Positions 9,429 to 17,136 of a stretch of 64,000 bases of DNA are shown piece after piece. A program made the translations under genes and the position numbers. This DNA comes from Planctomycetota bacterium. Lineage in GTDB: Bacteria > Planctomycetota > PUPC01 > JACPCR01. The first letter of the stretch is position 1. The number at the start of each line of letters is the position of its first letter. A model generated the notes under the pieces. That model worked only from the letters and a program-made list of their open reading frames with translations. It made no database searches and was not told the origin of the DNA. The stretch covers positions 1 through 64,000 of the forward strand of contig JACPCR010000068.1 of the NCBI GenBank assembly GCA_016179685.1, read 5' to 3'.

Positions 9429-10378
9429 TCACAAGTTGACGTGGGTCCCACGTTTCTTTTTTTCGATTACCCCAGCCTTCACGAAGTTTTCCCGATATTT
9501 CTGGACGAACTCGTCTTTCTCAGCCGGGTCAGGATTTTGCAGACGCGGCCAGTGAATGGGCAAGGCCTCGTAGCCTTTCCCTTGTGTGCGGCGGCACGCG
9601 ATGATCCCGAGCCCCTGGGAAACGGCATACTCGAACAGGCCTAGGTTCTGGCTGCGAAGCTCGTTTCCCGCTTCGGTGAGCTTTGCTTTGATGCACACGG
9701 CAACCCAGACGCGATGACAGAAGCGGGTGTAGTTACAGGCTTGATGGATCGCTTTGGGATCGAAGCCCAGCTTAACCTCGACGGCCACGACTTCAACCCT
9801 CTGCGCGTTTCGCCAATGAACTGCTATGAGGTCCACGTTTTCATAAGCCGAACCTGGTTTGTAGTTTTGAACGTCAAAAACGAATTCATGCTCTTCGTCA
9901 CCTCCATCGTCCTCCTCTAGAACTTCATCGGAGGCGTAGATGGTCTCCAGCAGTTTCTGCACGTACCTGGCGACTTTTGTCTCTTCGTGATTGTACTTCG
10001 CCGGCGTTGTCTCATCCTGCTTCTCCTTGTTCTCTTCATCGCGGCTTATTTTTTTTTCAGCCTCTTCTTCAGTTTGCTTTTGGACTTCCCTGTATTTCTC
10101 GGCAGAGTAAAAGTTCCAACCCTGATGAAAGATCTTGGCCTCTGGCCTACCCATCTCCTGCACATCTTCGTCTCCAAGGAACTTCAGCCCGTTGACGGCG
10201 CCCCGCGCGTTCTTCTCATCGATTGACAGTTGCTTCTCCAGATATTTTCTCAACTTCTGGGTGCTGACGATTCCACCGTCCTCTTCAAGCAGGCACTGCA
10301 GCAGGTCGTAAGCCTTTGCGAGATCTGGAAGGAGAACGTTCTCTGATTGATCTGTTGTCGTTTGCTCTTCGTTAGCCA
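9429..10378 (-). CDS. winged-helix/PD-(D/E)XK-like protein
   Basis: A 316-residue protein not confidently assigned to a named family. Residues about 15-75 look like a helical DNA-binding or dimerisation segment (LLPDLAKAYDLLQCLLEE, then TQKLRKYLEKQL). Residues about 100-130 are a highly charged linker. The C-terminal half contains VDLIAVHW followed by VEVVAVEVKLGFDPKAI, which fits the D...ExK core of PD-(D/E)XK nuclease-fold proteins. The ATG at 10378 is chosen because AGAAGGAG precedes it by about five bases and a promoter-like sequence lies upstream. Its stop is 25 bases before the addB start, so it is probably the first gene of an operon with addB and addA. A role in regulating or aiding DNA-end processing is inference only. 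Confidence 0.6.
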
Positions 10379-11028
10379 TGGCCACTCCTTCTGATTGCCC
10401 TTTTGAGTTTATTCCGCACAAATGCGTGTATCCTATCACGTCGTTTAATGTCATGCAAGTCATCGAAGTCGTTGGGAAGGGGTGCAGCCAGCGGGCCTCG
10501 TAACTTCTCAATCGGATGGGGCATCGTACAGGGATGTGGACGAAGGATTCAAGAGGGTTCACCCTGGAACTTGTCAATGTCGGTTTGAGAATGTACCACA
10601 TGTCGGTCGGCCTTGTACCAGTGTCTGAGCCAGGTGCAAGGCCTCATCTTGTTCCCGCCCAATCGAATTGCTCCACTATATCCGGCCAAAAGTGTACCAC
10701 CAGGAAAACATTTGAGATCCAAAATGAAATGTGAAATGGTACATGGGTAGACCGGACAAGTGGTACACGACCGACCGACGGTGACAGGGGGGAAGATGGT
10801 CTTCCTGGGCGACGGTGCCCGAGACGTTCAAGGGCTCTTTAGGCATCGTGGGAAACCACGTTCTCGATTTCAACAAACGCCATTACCTCAGGCTAAGCAG
10901 GCTGAGCCCCTAAATTCTTCGTCACACCCTCCTGCGAGCCGTGCAAATATTTTTTCGTAACTTCTCTTACTTCTGCAATTTGGTGATGGCCCAGCTACTT
11001 TCCCATTTCACTCCGGAGTTAACTTCTT
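10379..11028. other. 650-bp intergenic region with IS-end-like inverted repeats
   Basis: No gene is seen. Between about 10588 and 10784 there are several copies of GTACCAC or its complement: TGTACCAC near 10591 and 10697, TGGTACA near 10737 and GTGGTACAC near 10760. Two are followed or preceded by GTCGGTCGG in inverted orientation. The motif AAAAGTGTACCACC next to CCGGC resembles the repeated terminal sequences of IS21-family elements, so this may be an old insertion scar. No transposase fragment is recognisable. Confidence 0.35.
10430..10458 (-). promoter_or_regulatory. sigma-70 type promoter for the addBA operon
   Basis: Read on the minus strand: TTGCAT (10458-10453), a 17-base spacer and TAGGAT (10435-10430). 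Transcription would start near 10423, giving a leader of about 45 bases before the ATG at 10378 and its AGAAGGAG site. Confidence 0.5.
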
Positions 11029-11616
11029 ATGAACAAATCAGATAACGAAATCAGGGTCAGGGACTGGCTCAAGGCCGCCAAGACAATCGTGTTAAAGTTA
11101 GTCGAGCGAGACGAGCGCCTCCAGGCCTTGTGCCCGCGCTATGTGGACAAGCTCCATGACGAGGAAGCCAGCGAACTACGGTCAAGAATCGTCTGGCTCG
11201 GAGACGAGGTCTTGGACCTCTCGAACAGAATGCAATCGATGGAAGAAGGGGCTGGCGTGGCCTTGGGGGTCAGGGCTCTCTTCGGGGACCAGGAGTTGGA
11301 GCCGTGGGTCAGGCCGGCGGTTGCGGTGCTGGCGATGATGAACTTGTTCGATTTCTTTACTAGCGAGGCTCGCACCGTGGGGGCATTGGCGGACCTTCTA
11401 TCCGCTCGGGACCCTGAAATCGCTTTGAGAATCAGAGAGTCATTTCGGCCCGATGGTCTTCTTCGTAGCATCGCTGTCGTACACCCTGACCGTCTCCTTC
11501 AGCGTTATCACCTCGATGGCATGGCTGAGGAGGCGTTCACCAAGTGCCTTGGCTTACCACGCAATGAGGAAGTGATGGTCATCGACTCCCTGGAGCCACT
11601 GGGGAGGAGGCGGTGA
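11029..11616 (+). CDS. unknown helical protein between addAB and sbcCD-like genes
   Basis: A 195-residue soluble protein that I do not recognise. It appears mainly alpha-helical and charged, with no signal peptide or membrane segment. The middle (VLAMMNLFDFFTS through LADLLSARDPEIALRI) followed by RPDGLLRSIAV loosely recalls the winged-helix regions found next to AAA ATPase domains, but no Walker motif is present. That resemblance is weak. The ATG is preceded by CGGAG at about eleven bases. It sits divergently from the addBA operon and 97 bases before the next unknown gene, on the same strand as the Mre11/Rad50-like pair. Candidate accessory factor of the DNA-end-processing island by position only. 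Confidence 0.55.
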   Translation: MNKSDNEIRVRDWLKAAKTIVLKLVERDERLQALCPRYVDKLHDEEASELRSRIVWLGDEVLDLSNRMQSMEEGAGVALGVRALFGDQELEPWVRPAVAVLAMMNLFDFFTSEARTVGALADLLSARDPEIALRIRESFRPDGLLRSIAVVHPDRLLQRYHLDGMAEEAFTKCLGLPRNEEVMVIDSLEPLGRRR

Positions 11617-11637
11617 TGGCAAATGTAAGATCTAGTC

Positions 11638-11666
11638 TTGATAATCCGTGAAGTGATCCCTATAAT
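11638..11666 (+). promoter_or_regulatory. strong sigma-70 type promoter
   Basis: TTGATA (11638-11643), a 17-base spacer and a consensus TATAAT (11661-11666). It lies 48 bases before the likely ATG at 11714, so the second unknown gene and perhaps the nuclease genes after it can be transcribed independently of 11029-11616. Confidence 0.65.
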
Positions 11667-11713
11667 CACCACTCATTAGAGCGGTATTCGATAATTATTG
11701 CGAGGTGTTTCCC

Positions 11714-12487
11714 ATGGGGCTTCCGGTAGGATTTGAAGAGCTACTTAAGAATCTTCCTGAATCCATTCGTACGGCGATGCCGGAGTGGGAAGCGCGGTTG
11801 AAAGCCGCCAACCGCAATAAAAAGTTGTTGTTGAAAGTGGTCGCTGAACTTCATGATACGGTCAGGGAGTCCTGCTCCTATGAATACAGCTATGACAATT
11901 ACATGCGAGCGCTGTCGTTATATCTGGCGGCGCATACGTCGGGCCTGGCCAGGGATATTTTTCTCGATGATTATAGCCACTACTTCGCATGGTCGAACAG
12001 CCCGGAATTCATGAAGCCGGTGGTGGAAAGATATTTTGCTGGCTTGTCGAAGCTACTGGGTTCGGGTGACCATCGCCTGGGTATCGCCGTCATCCGTTCA
12101 GTTCCAAGGCGTTGCATCTGGAGTCTGATTGAACGATGCGATCCCGAGATCCAATACATGGGTGCCCTGGCTGATGCAGCCGTGGAGTTTCTGGAAAAAC
12201 AGGCGACCCACGTTGATCCGAGGGTACGCAAGGCGGTAGGGCTGGTCACGTGGAAATTCTACAAAACAGATTGGGGAGGCGATCCTATCACGCGGATATT
12301 CACAACCCTCCTCCTTGACAGGGACCGTTCCGTGGTCGAATCGGTGATCGATGCGTACAAGAAGTTCCGGAAGAAATCGAGCTTGGACGACCATAACACT
12401 TTATACAGGGCACTCTTGCAGGCGTCCAGGAGTAAGAGTCTGCCGGAGGCCATTCGAGACGAAATAAGTGATCTGCTCACCATTTGA
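11714..12487 (+). CDS. unknown helical-repeat-like protein
   Basis: About 257 residues, unrecognised. Composition and pattern suggest paired alpha helices of the HEAT/ARM kind: LADAAVEFLEKQATHVDPRVRKAV, then TRIFTTLLLDRDRSVVESVIDAYKKF have the spacing and the DPRVR / DRSVV turns typical of HEAT repeats. There is no catalytic motif, signal peptide or membrane segment. A GTG at 11705 is in frame, but the ATG at 11714 is preferred because GCGAGGTG precedes it at a suitable distance. A near-consensus promoter lies just upstream. It is followed after 84 bases by the Mre11-like nuclease gene, and may serve as a scaffold for it; this is positional inference. Confidence 0.55.
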   Translation: MGLPVGFEELLKNLPESIRTAMPEWEARLKAANRNKKLLLKVVAELHDTVRESCSYEYSYDNYMRALSLYLAAHTSGLARDIFLDDYSHYFAWSNSPEFMKPVVERYFAGLSKLLGSGDHRLGIAVIRSVPRRCIWSLIERCDPEIQYMGALADAAVEFLEKQATHVDPRVRKAVGLVTWKFYKTDWGGDPITRIFTTLLLDRDRSVVESVIDAYKKFRKKSSLDDHNTLYRALLQASRSKSLPEAIRDEISDLLTI

Positions 12488-12571
12488 GAGAGCTTTTAGG
12501 GATCGAGGACGTTTGAGGGCGAAGCCCATGGGAAATGGCGTGTGCTGCCGGTGTCACGGAAAGGGGGAGAG

Positions 12572-13840
12572 ATGAAATTCATACACAGCGCTGACTGGCA
12601 GTTGGGGGCGCGGTTTTCGCAGTTCGGGCCGAAGGCCGAATCGTTGCGCCAGGTGCGATTCCAGACCCTGGAAACCGCGTTGCGCAAGGCCGACGAGGCG
12701 TCCGTCGATTTCTTCCTGATCGCGGGCGACTTGTTCGAGGACGGACAGGTCGATGACACGGTCATTCACACCACGTTCGAGAAGTTCCGCCGGTTTCCCG
12801 GCGTGCCGGTGTTCATCCTGCCCGGAAATCACGACCCGAATGACGGCCCCAGCTCGATCTGGAATCGAAAGCCTTTCCTCACGAAGCCGTCCAACGTGAC
12901 GGTCCTGGCCGAGCCGGGGGTGACCGAGTGTGGAGGAGCACAGCTTCTCGCGTCCCCGCTCAGGCAAAAGAAGTCCACGATCGATCCGACCCTCAAGATA
13001 GCGGAACTGGCCCGGCAGCCTGCGGATGGCCGTATCCGCATCGGTGTGACGCACGGGGCACTGGCCTTTCCCGGGAAGCACGAATCCAACGATCATCCGA
13101 TTGTGCCGGATGCTGAGACGCGGACAGGCGTGGACTACCTCGCGGTCGGCCATTGGCACACCTGGCAGGTGTACGATCATGGCCGGCACGTCATGCCCGG
13201 GACGGATGGCCGGCTGGTCATGCCCGGGACGCCCGAGCCGGACGCCTTCGAGCAGGACGGAGCGGGCCACGTGGCCCTGGTGGAGATTTCGTCTCCGCAG
13301 TCCAAGCCCGTGGTGCAGAAAGTTCCTGTGGCAACGCTCCAATGGATGACTCTGGACCTGGATTGCGCGGACGCGCCGGCGGGGAGGCAGGGCCTGGAAC
13401 ACCGGCTCGCCGAGGTCAAGCCTGCGGCGGACCGGACGGTGGTGCGGGTCAGGCTTCATGGCAGGGTATCTCCGCGGGTTCTGGCCGAGACGCGGCAATG
13501 GTTGGAATCGGCTCTTCAACCCTATCTTGCGCAGCAGGTTCTTGATGAAACGGCGGTAGCCCTGACGGTTGCAGAGATAGACGAGATAAAGAATCGAAGC
13601 CCTCTGCTGGCGCAGGCGCTGACGGACCTGGCTCAGATCGAGCATTTGGCCACGAATTCGCCTGTTCCTGCGGGCATGGACTTGTCGCAGGCCATCTCCA
13701 GCCTCGACGAGGCCAGAGCCCTGGTTAGCCGGGTCATCGGGGAAAAACCAGAGAAAACCGATCTGACCAGGCTGGACGCGGAATTTTTCAAGCTGGCGCA
13801 CCAACTTCTGTCTCAAGAGCTTCAGGAGGCCACGCAATGA
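12572..13840 (+). CDS. Mre11/SbcD/YhaO-type DNA repair nuclease
   Basis: A 422-residue calcineurin-like metallophosphoesterase of the DNA repair exonuclease group. Motifs in order: IHSADWQLG (motif I; the usual second metal-binding His of DxH reads Gln here), GDLFEDG (GDxxD/E), PGNHDP (GNHD), VTHGAL, and VGHWHTW (GHxH). The C-terminal 150 residues are a helical capping region for binding the Rad50-like partner. The ATG at 12572 is chosen over an upstream GTG because AAAGGGGGAG lies just before it and the protein then starts directly with the MKFIHSAD strand. It overlaps the next gene by four bases (ATGA), indicating translational coupling. Partner and role: end resection with the Rad50-like ATPase. 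Confidence 0.85.
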   Translation: MKFIHSADWQLGARFSQFGPKAESLRQVRFQTLETALRKADEASVDFFLIAGDLFEDGQVDDTVIHTTFEKFRRFPGVPVFILPGNHDPNDGPSSIWNRKPFLTKPSNVTVLAEPGVTECGGAQLLASPLRQKKSTIDPTLKIAELARQPADGRIRIGVTHGALAFPGKHESNDHPIVPDAETRTGVDYLAVGHWHTWQVYDHGRHVMPGTDGRLVMPGTPEPDAFEQDGAGHVALVEISSPQSKPVVQKVPVATLQWMTLDLDCADAPAGRQGLEHRLAEVKPAADRTVVRVRLHGRVSPRVLAETRQWLESALQPYLAQQVLDETAVALTVAEIDEIKNRSPLLAQALTDLAQIEHLATNSPVPAGMDLSQAISSLDEARALVSRVIGEKPEKTDLTRLDAEFFKLAHQLLSQELQEATQ

Positions 13841-16542
13841 TCCTCGAGTCGGTTGAACTGAAAAACGTCGGGCCCTTCAGGGAAACGGTCCGGGTCGGCC
13901 CGCTGGACCCGGGCCTGAACATCCTTGCGGCCAGCAACGAGACGGGGAAGAGCACGCTGGTCAAGGCAGGGGCCCGTGCGCTTTTCGATAGCCATGGTGG
14001 CAAGTCCAAGGAAATCAAGGAGCTTCGGCCTGCCGGCACGAGCCTGGCCCCCAGCGTGGCCGTCGTGTTCAGGTGCAAGAGCGGGAATTACCGCATCGAG
14101 AAGACGTTTCTTGAGTCGCCCCGAAGCCAGTTGAGCCAGATGGTGGACGGGCAATGGCGGCCGCTCGGAGAGGCCGATCAGGCCGACAGGCGAGTACGGG
14201 AGCTGCTGGGGTCGGAGAAGCCCGGAGCGGGAGCGACCAAGCCCGAGCATTGGGGCCTGTTCCGGTATCTCTGGGCGCGCCAGGGCGAGGCGGTGGCGTG
14301 GCCGGAATGGGACGGCGAGGCGGCCAAGCTCGTTCGCGCTCGCCTGGCCAGGGTCGAGATCGACCCGCTGATCGAAAGGCTGAAATCTTCGTTTTGGAGC
14401 GAATACGAGAAGAATTTCACACCCGCGCAGGGCCAGCCCAAGGCCGGCGGCCCGCTGGCCTTCGCGGAGAAAGAGCTGGGAGACCTGAAAGCGGAACTGA
14501 AGGAGGTGCGAGGCAAGGCTCGGGAGCTTGAAGAGTTGCAGATTCGCTTCCAGGGGTTCAGCGAGCAGACGACGACTTTTGAGCAGGAGGCCCGGAAGCT
14601 GAAGGAAAAGGCGGATGAAATCGGGCAGCAGGCCCGCCAGGTCGAACTGCTGCTGCCGGAATTACGGGCGCATGAGAAGGCTCTGGAAGCCGCGCGCAAG
14701 GAGTTTCACAGGGTGGACGGAGACCTTCGGGCCGCCCGTGAGGCGCAGGATGCCCTTCAGGGGTTGAAGAAAGAAATGGAGCAGTCCGAACAGCGGCAGC
14801 AGGAATTGAAGGATGCCGAGGTCGAGAATGAAAGCCTGCTCACCGAGGCCGACGGGGCGCTTCAGGAAGTTCATCATCGTCGGGCCGGGCTTCAGGCCGA
14901 GTTGGAGCGCGTCCAGGGGCTGCTGAAGCTCCGCCGCTTGAAGGATGCGCTCGTCGATCTGCAGAAAAAACTCCAGGAGGCCGAATCGCAGGCCGCGGCT
15001 CTGAGCCGCCTGCAAGAGGAAAAGTCCAAGATTCCCGGGCTGACGCCCCAGAAGCTCGGCAAGCTGAAGGGCCTGGACCAGGATATCCGCGAACTCGACG
15101 CCCAGATCAAGGTCGTGGGCATCACCATGGACCTGACACCGGACAAGGCCAGCAGGGTCGAGGTGACCGAGTCCGGGGCGAAGCGCAGCCTGAAAATCCA
15201 GGGGGGAGTCACCGAAACCCTTTCCAGCGGACAGGCTCTGCGGGTGCGCTTGGAGGGCTGGGGCGAGGTCCGTGTTCGCTCGGGCGCCGGCGAGTTGAAA
15301 GACCTGGAGGAGAGGAGGAGGGAGGCGCAAGCCGAGCTGTCCAAGGCCCTGGCCGAGTTGGGCGTGGAAAACGTGGAGCAGGCGGCTTCACTGCTGGAGA
15401 AGCGGAAGGACCTCGATGGGAGGATTCGGGAGGCCACGCAGGACTTGAAGCGTGCTTTGGGCGACTTTGACGACCTGGATGGCTTGAAGGCCAGGATGAA
15501 CCAGAGCGACACGGAGCACGAGAATCTTCGCAAGAGCCTGCATCCCGAATCCGGTGAGGATGCCCTGTCCATCTCCGGTCTGGAAGCCCAGGAAGAAACC
15601 CTGAAACCCGGCTTGAGGGACGTCGAGAAGACGATTCAGCGCGACGAGCGGGCGCTCAAGGAGCTGGCCGACAAGCAGGCGAGCTGCCGCGAGGAACGGC
15701 ATCTGAAGGGGACCGAACTGGCGAAACTGAGCGAGCAGACCAAGAGTCATGAGAGAAAGATCGAGGAGACCCGGGCGCGTTACCCCGAAGGAATCGAGGT
15801 GATGAAAGCCAGGGCCGGGGATGCCTTCACCGAAGCCGAGACGCGGGTGGAAAGCGCAAGGCGTAAGCTGCCTCCGGATTACGAGAAGCTGCCCGAGGGC
15901 AACCGGCGTGCGGCCGCCGCGTTCGGCGAGGCGCAGCGGGACCTGGAAAAGTGCAGGGAGGATTGCCAGCGCCTGCGCGGCACGCTGGAGGCGCTGGGCG
16001 CCGAAGGTCTCTATTCGCGGGAAAGCCAGTTGCTGGAGGAGATCGGCGTGAAGAAAGCCGAGGCGGACGCCGCCCGACGCCGCGGCTGGGCCGCGCGGCT
16101 GCTCCACGACCTCATGGAGCGGCGCAAGCAGGCGGCGACTCGCCAGGTGCTGACTCCGCTCGAGGATCAACTCAGCAGCGTCTTTGCGGAACTGACTGGC
16201 GTGTCCGTGCGTCGAATCTTTCTGGACGAGAATCTTCAGATTCGCGGCGCGGGCCGCAGCGAGGAGGAATTGCTGGCGTTCGACCTGCTGTCCCAGGGCG
16301 CCAAGGAACAGTTGATGCTCGCCCTGCGCCTCGCCGTGGCCCAGGCCCTCACCGAAACGGAGCCTCAGGCCGTCATCCTCGACGACGTGCTGGCCAACAC
16401 GGACCCGGTCCGCCAGGCGCGCGTGCTCGACGTCCTCCAGGCCGCCGCCCAGCGGATGCAGCTCCTGGTCCTGACGTGCCATCCCGACCACTACCGCGGC
16501 GTCGGGAAAGTGGTCTCCATCGAACGTTGCGGTATTCCTTAG
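13837..16542 (+). CDS. Rad50/SbcC/YhaN-type SMC-like ATPase
   Basis: A 901-residue ABC-type ATPase that pairs with the overlapping Mre11-like nuclease. The N-terminus has the strand-loop VELKNVGPFRETVRVGPL and Walker A ASNETGKST (first Gly replaced by Ala). The centre, about residues 190-760, is predominantly charged heptad-like coiled coil. The C-terminus has the signature LLSQGAKEQLMLALRLA, Walker B QAVILDDVLANTD and the switch LTCHPDHY. A CxxC zinc-hook motif is not apparent; the closest is KCREDC near residue 708. The small size and lack of a hook fit the YhaN-like branch more than classical SbcC. It probably regulates DNA-end access and nuclease action of its partner. Confidence 0.85.
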   Translation: MILESVELKNVGPFRETVRVGPLDPGLNILAASNETGKSTLVKAGARALFDSHGGKSKEIKELRPAGTSLAPSVAVVFRCKSGNYRIEKTFLESPRSQLSQMVDGQWRPLGEADQADRRVRELLGSEKPGAGATKPEHWGLFRYLWARQGEAVAWPEWDGEAAKLVRARLARVEIDPLIERLKSSFWSEYEKNFTPAQGQPKAGGPLAFAEKELGDLKAELKEVRGKARELEELQIRFQGFSEQTTTFEQEARKLKEKADEIGQQARQVELLLPELRAHEKALEAARKEFHRVDGDLRAAREAQDALQGLKKEMEQSEQRQQELKDAEVENESLLTEADGALQEVHHRRAGLQAELERVQGLLKLRRLKDALVDLQKKLQEAESQAAALSRLQEEKSKIPGLTPQKLGKLKGLDQDIRELDAQIKVVGITMDLTPDKASRVEVTESGAKRSLKIQGGVTETLSSGQALRVRLEGWGEVRVRSGAGELKDLEERRREAQAELSKALAELGVENVEQAASLLEKRKDLDGRIREATQDLKRALGDFDDLDGLKARMNQSDTEHENLRKSLHPESGEDALSISGLEAQEETLKPGLRDVEKTIQRDERALKELADKQASCREERHLKGTELAKLSEQTKSHERKIEETRARYPEGIEVMKARAGDAFTEAETRVESARRKLPPDYEKLPEGNRRAAAAFGEAQRDLEKCREDCQRLRGTLEALGAEGLYSRESQLLEEIGVKKAEADAARRRGWAARLLHDLMERRKQAATRQVLTPLEDQLSSVFAELTGVSVRRIFLDENLQIRGAGRSEEELLAFDLLSQGAKEQLMLALRLAVAQALTETEPQAVILDDVLANTDPVRQARVLDVLQAAAQRMQLLVLTCHPDHYRGVGKVVSIERCGIP

Positions 16543-16648
16543 TCACCTTAACTTCACCGGCGGACGGTATGGCCCCCTCACGCGGCTGACGATCATGAAT
16601 TTCGCCACTGGCGAGAAGGTCGAAGTCCCACTGGCCGAGTTGTAGCGA

Positions 16649-17104
16649 ATGATGCAGGAACCTGAAAACCTGATCCCACGGCACGGCGGTTACCGGAAGT
16701 TGTAACTGCTTAGTGATCGTCACCGGAGGTCTGTTTCTGTGAGTCCCGTAGGGACGTCCGAAAATAGCCCAGGCGCAAGTTCGCCGAAGCCCCGCGAAGG
16801 CGAACGCAGCCCTGGGAAGGGAAAGCGCATCAACCACAAGAGTCCCGTAGGGACGACAGAAGTTTTCGCAAAGGAGTTACGGGCACACGAAGCGGCGTCC
16901 CAGTCCATGAGAGTCCGTGAGAGTCCGTGTTCGTCCGTGCCCGGCCCTGCCGAGCTGGTGGCCAATGCCGCACTGCCGCTTCTGAATCTCTGCTGTTACC
17001 TGCTCGACCGGCAGTTGGCTGCGCAGGCCGCCGCGTTTGAGAGGGAAGGCGGATTCACCGAACGCCTCCACCGCGTCCGCAGCCAGAGGAGAAACCGGTT
17101 CTGA
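16649..17104 (+). pseudogene. remnant of a four-helix-bundle (suffix-domain) gene split by a MITE
   Basis: Two separated pieces match one small-protein family. The 5' piece (16649-16705) reads PENLIPRHGGYRKL and then a stop formed by the first bases of the repeat element. The 3' piece (about 16900-17104) reads GPAELVANAALPLLNLCCY, LLDRQLAAQAAAFEREGG and FTERLHRVRSQRRNR, the usual C-terminal helix. Between them lie a 179-bp repeat element and a short degenerate GTCCGTG-rich stretch that corresponds to the hypervariable linker of this family. The central helices (about 110 residues) are missing, so insertion was accompanied by deletion. Family assignment rests on recalled family features. Confidence 0.6.
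16702..16880. mobile_element. MITE-like element, copy 1
   Basis: A 179-bp sequence nearly identical to 47430-47609. The ends are GTAACT and AGTTAC, extending to an imperfect 15-bp inverted repeat (12 of 15 matches). Inside are two copies of the small palindrome GTCCCGTAGGGAC, and a central nested stem: CCCAGG pairing with CCTGGG, enclosing TTCGCC pairing with GGCGAA. No open reading frame for a transposase is present, so any movement would need a protein in trans. It splits the four-helix-bundle relic. Its immediate flanks do not form a direct duplication here. Confidence 0.75.
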
Positions 17105-17136
17105 ACGGATTCAGGCCAGGCCCAGGACCTTTTTTC

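Noticed and set aside
16739-17104. Intact 121-residue gene
   Set aside because: The first part is MITE sequence and only the last part matches the four-helix-bundle C-terminus, so it is treated as a relic.
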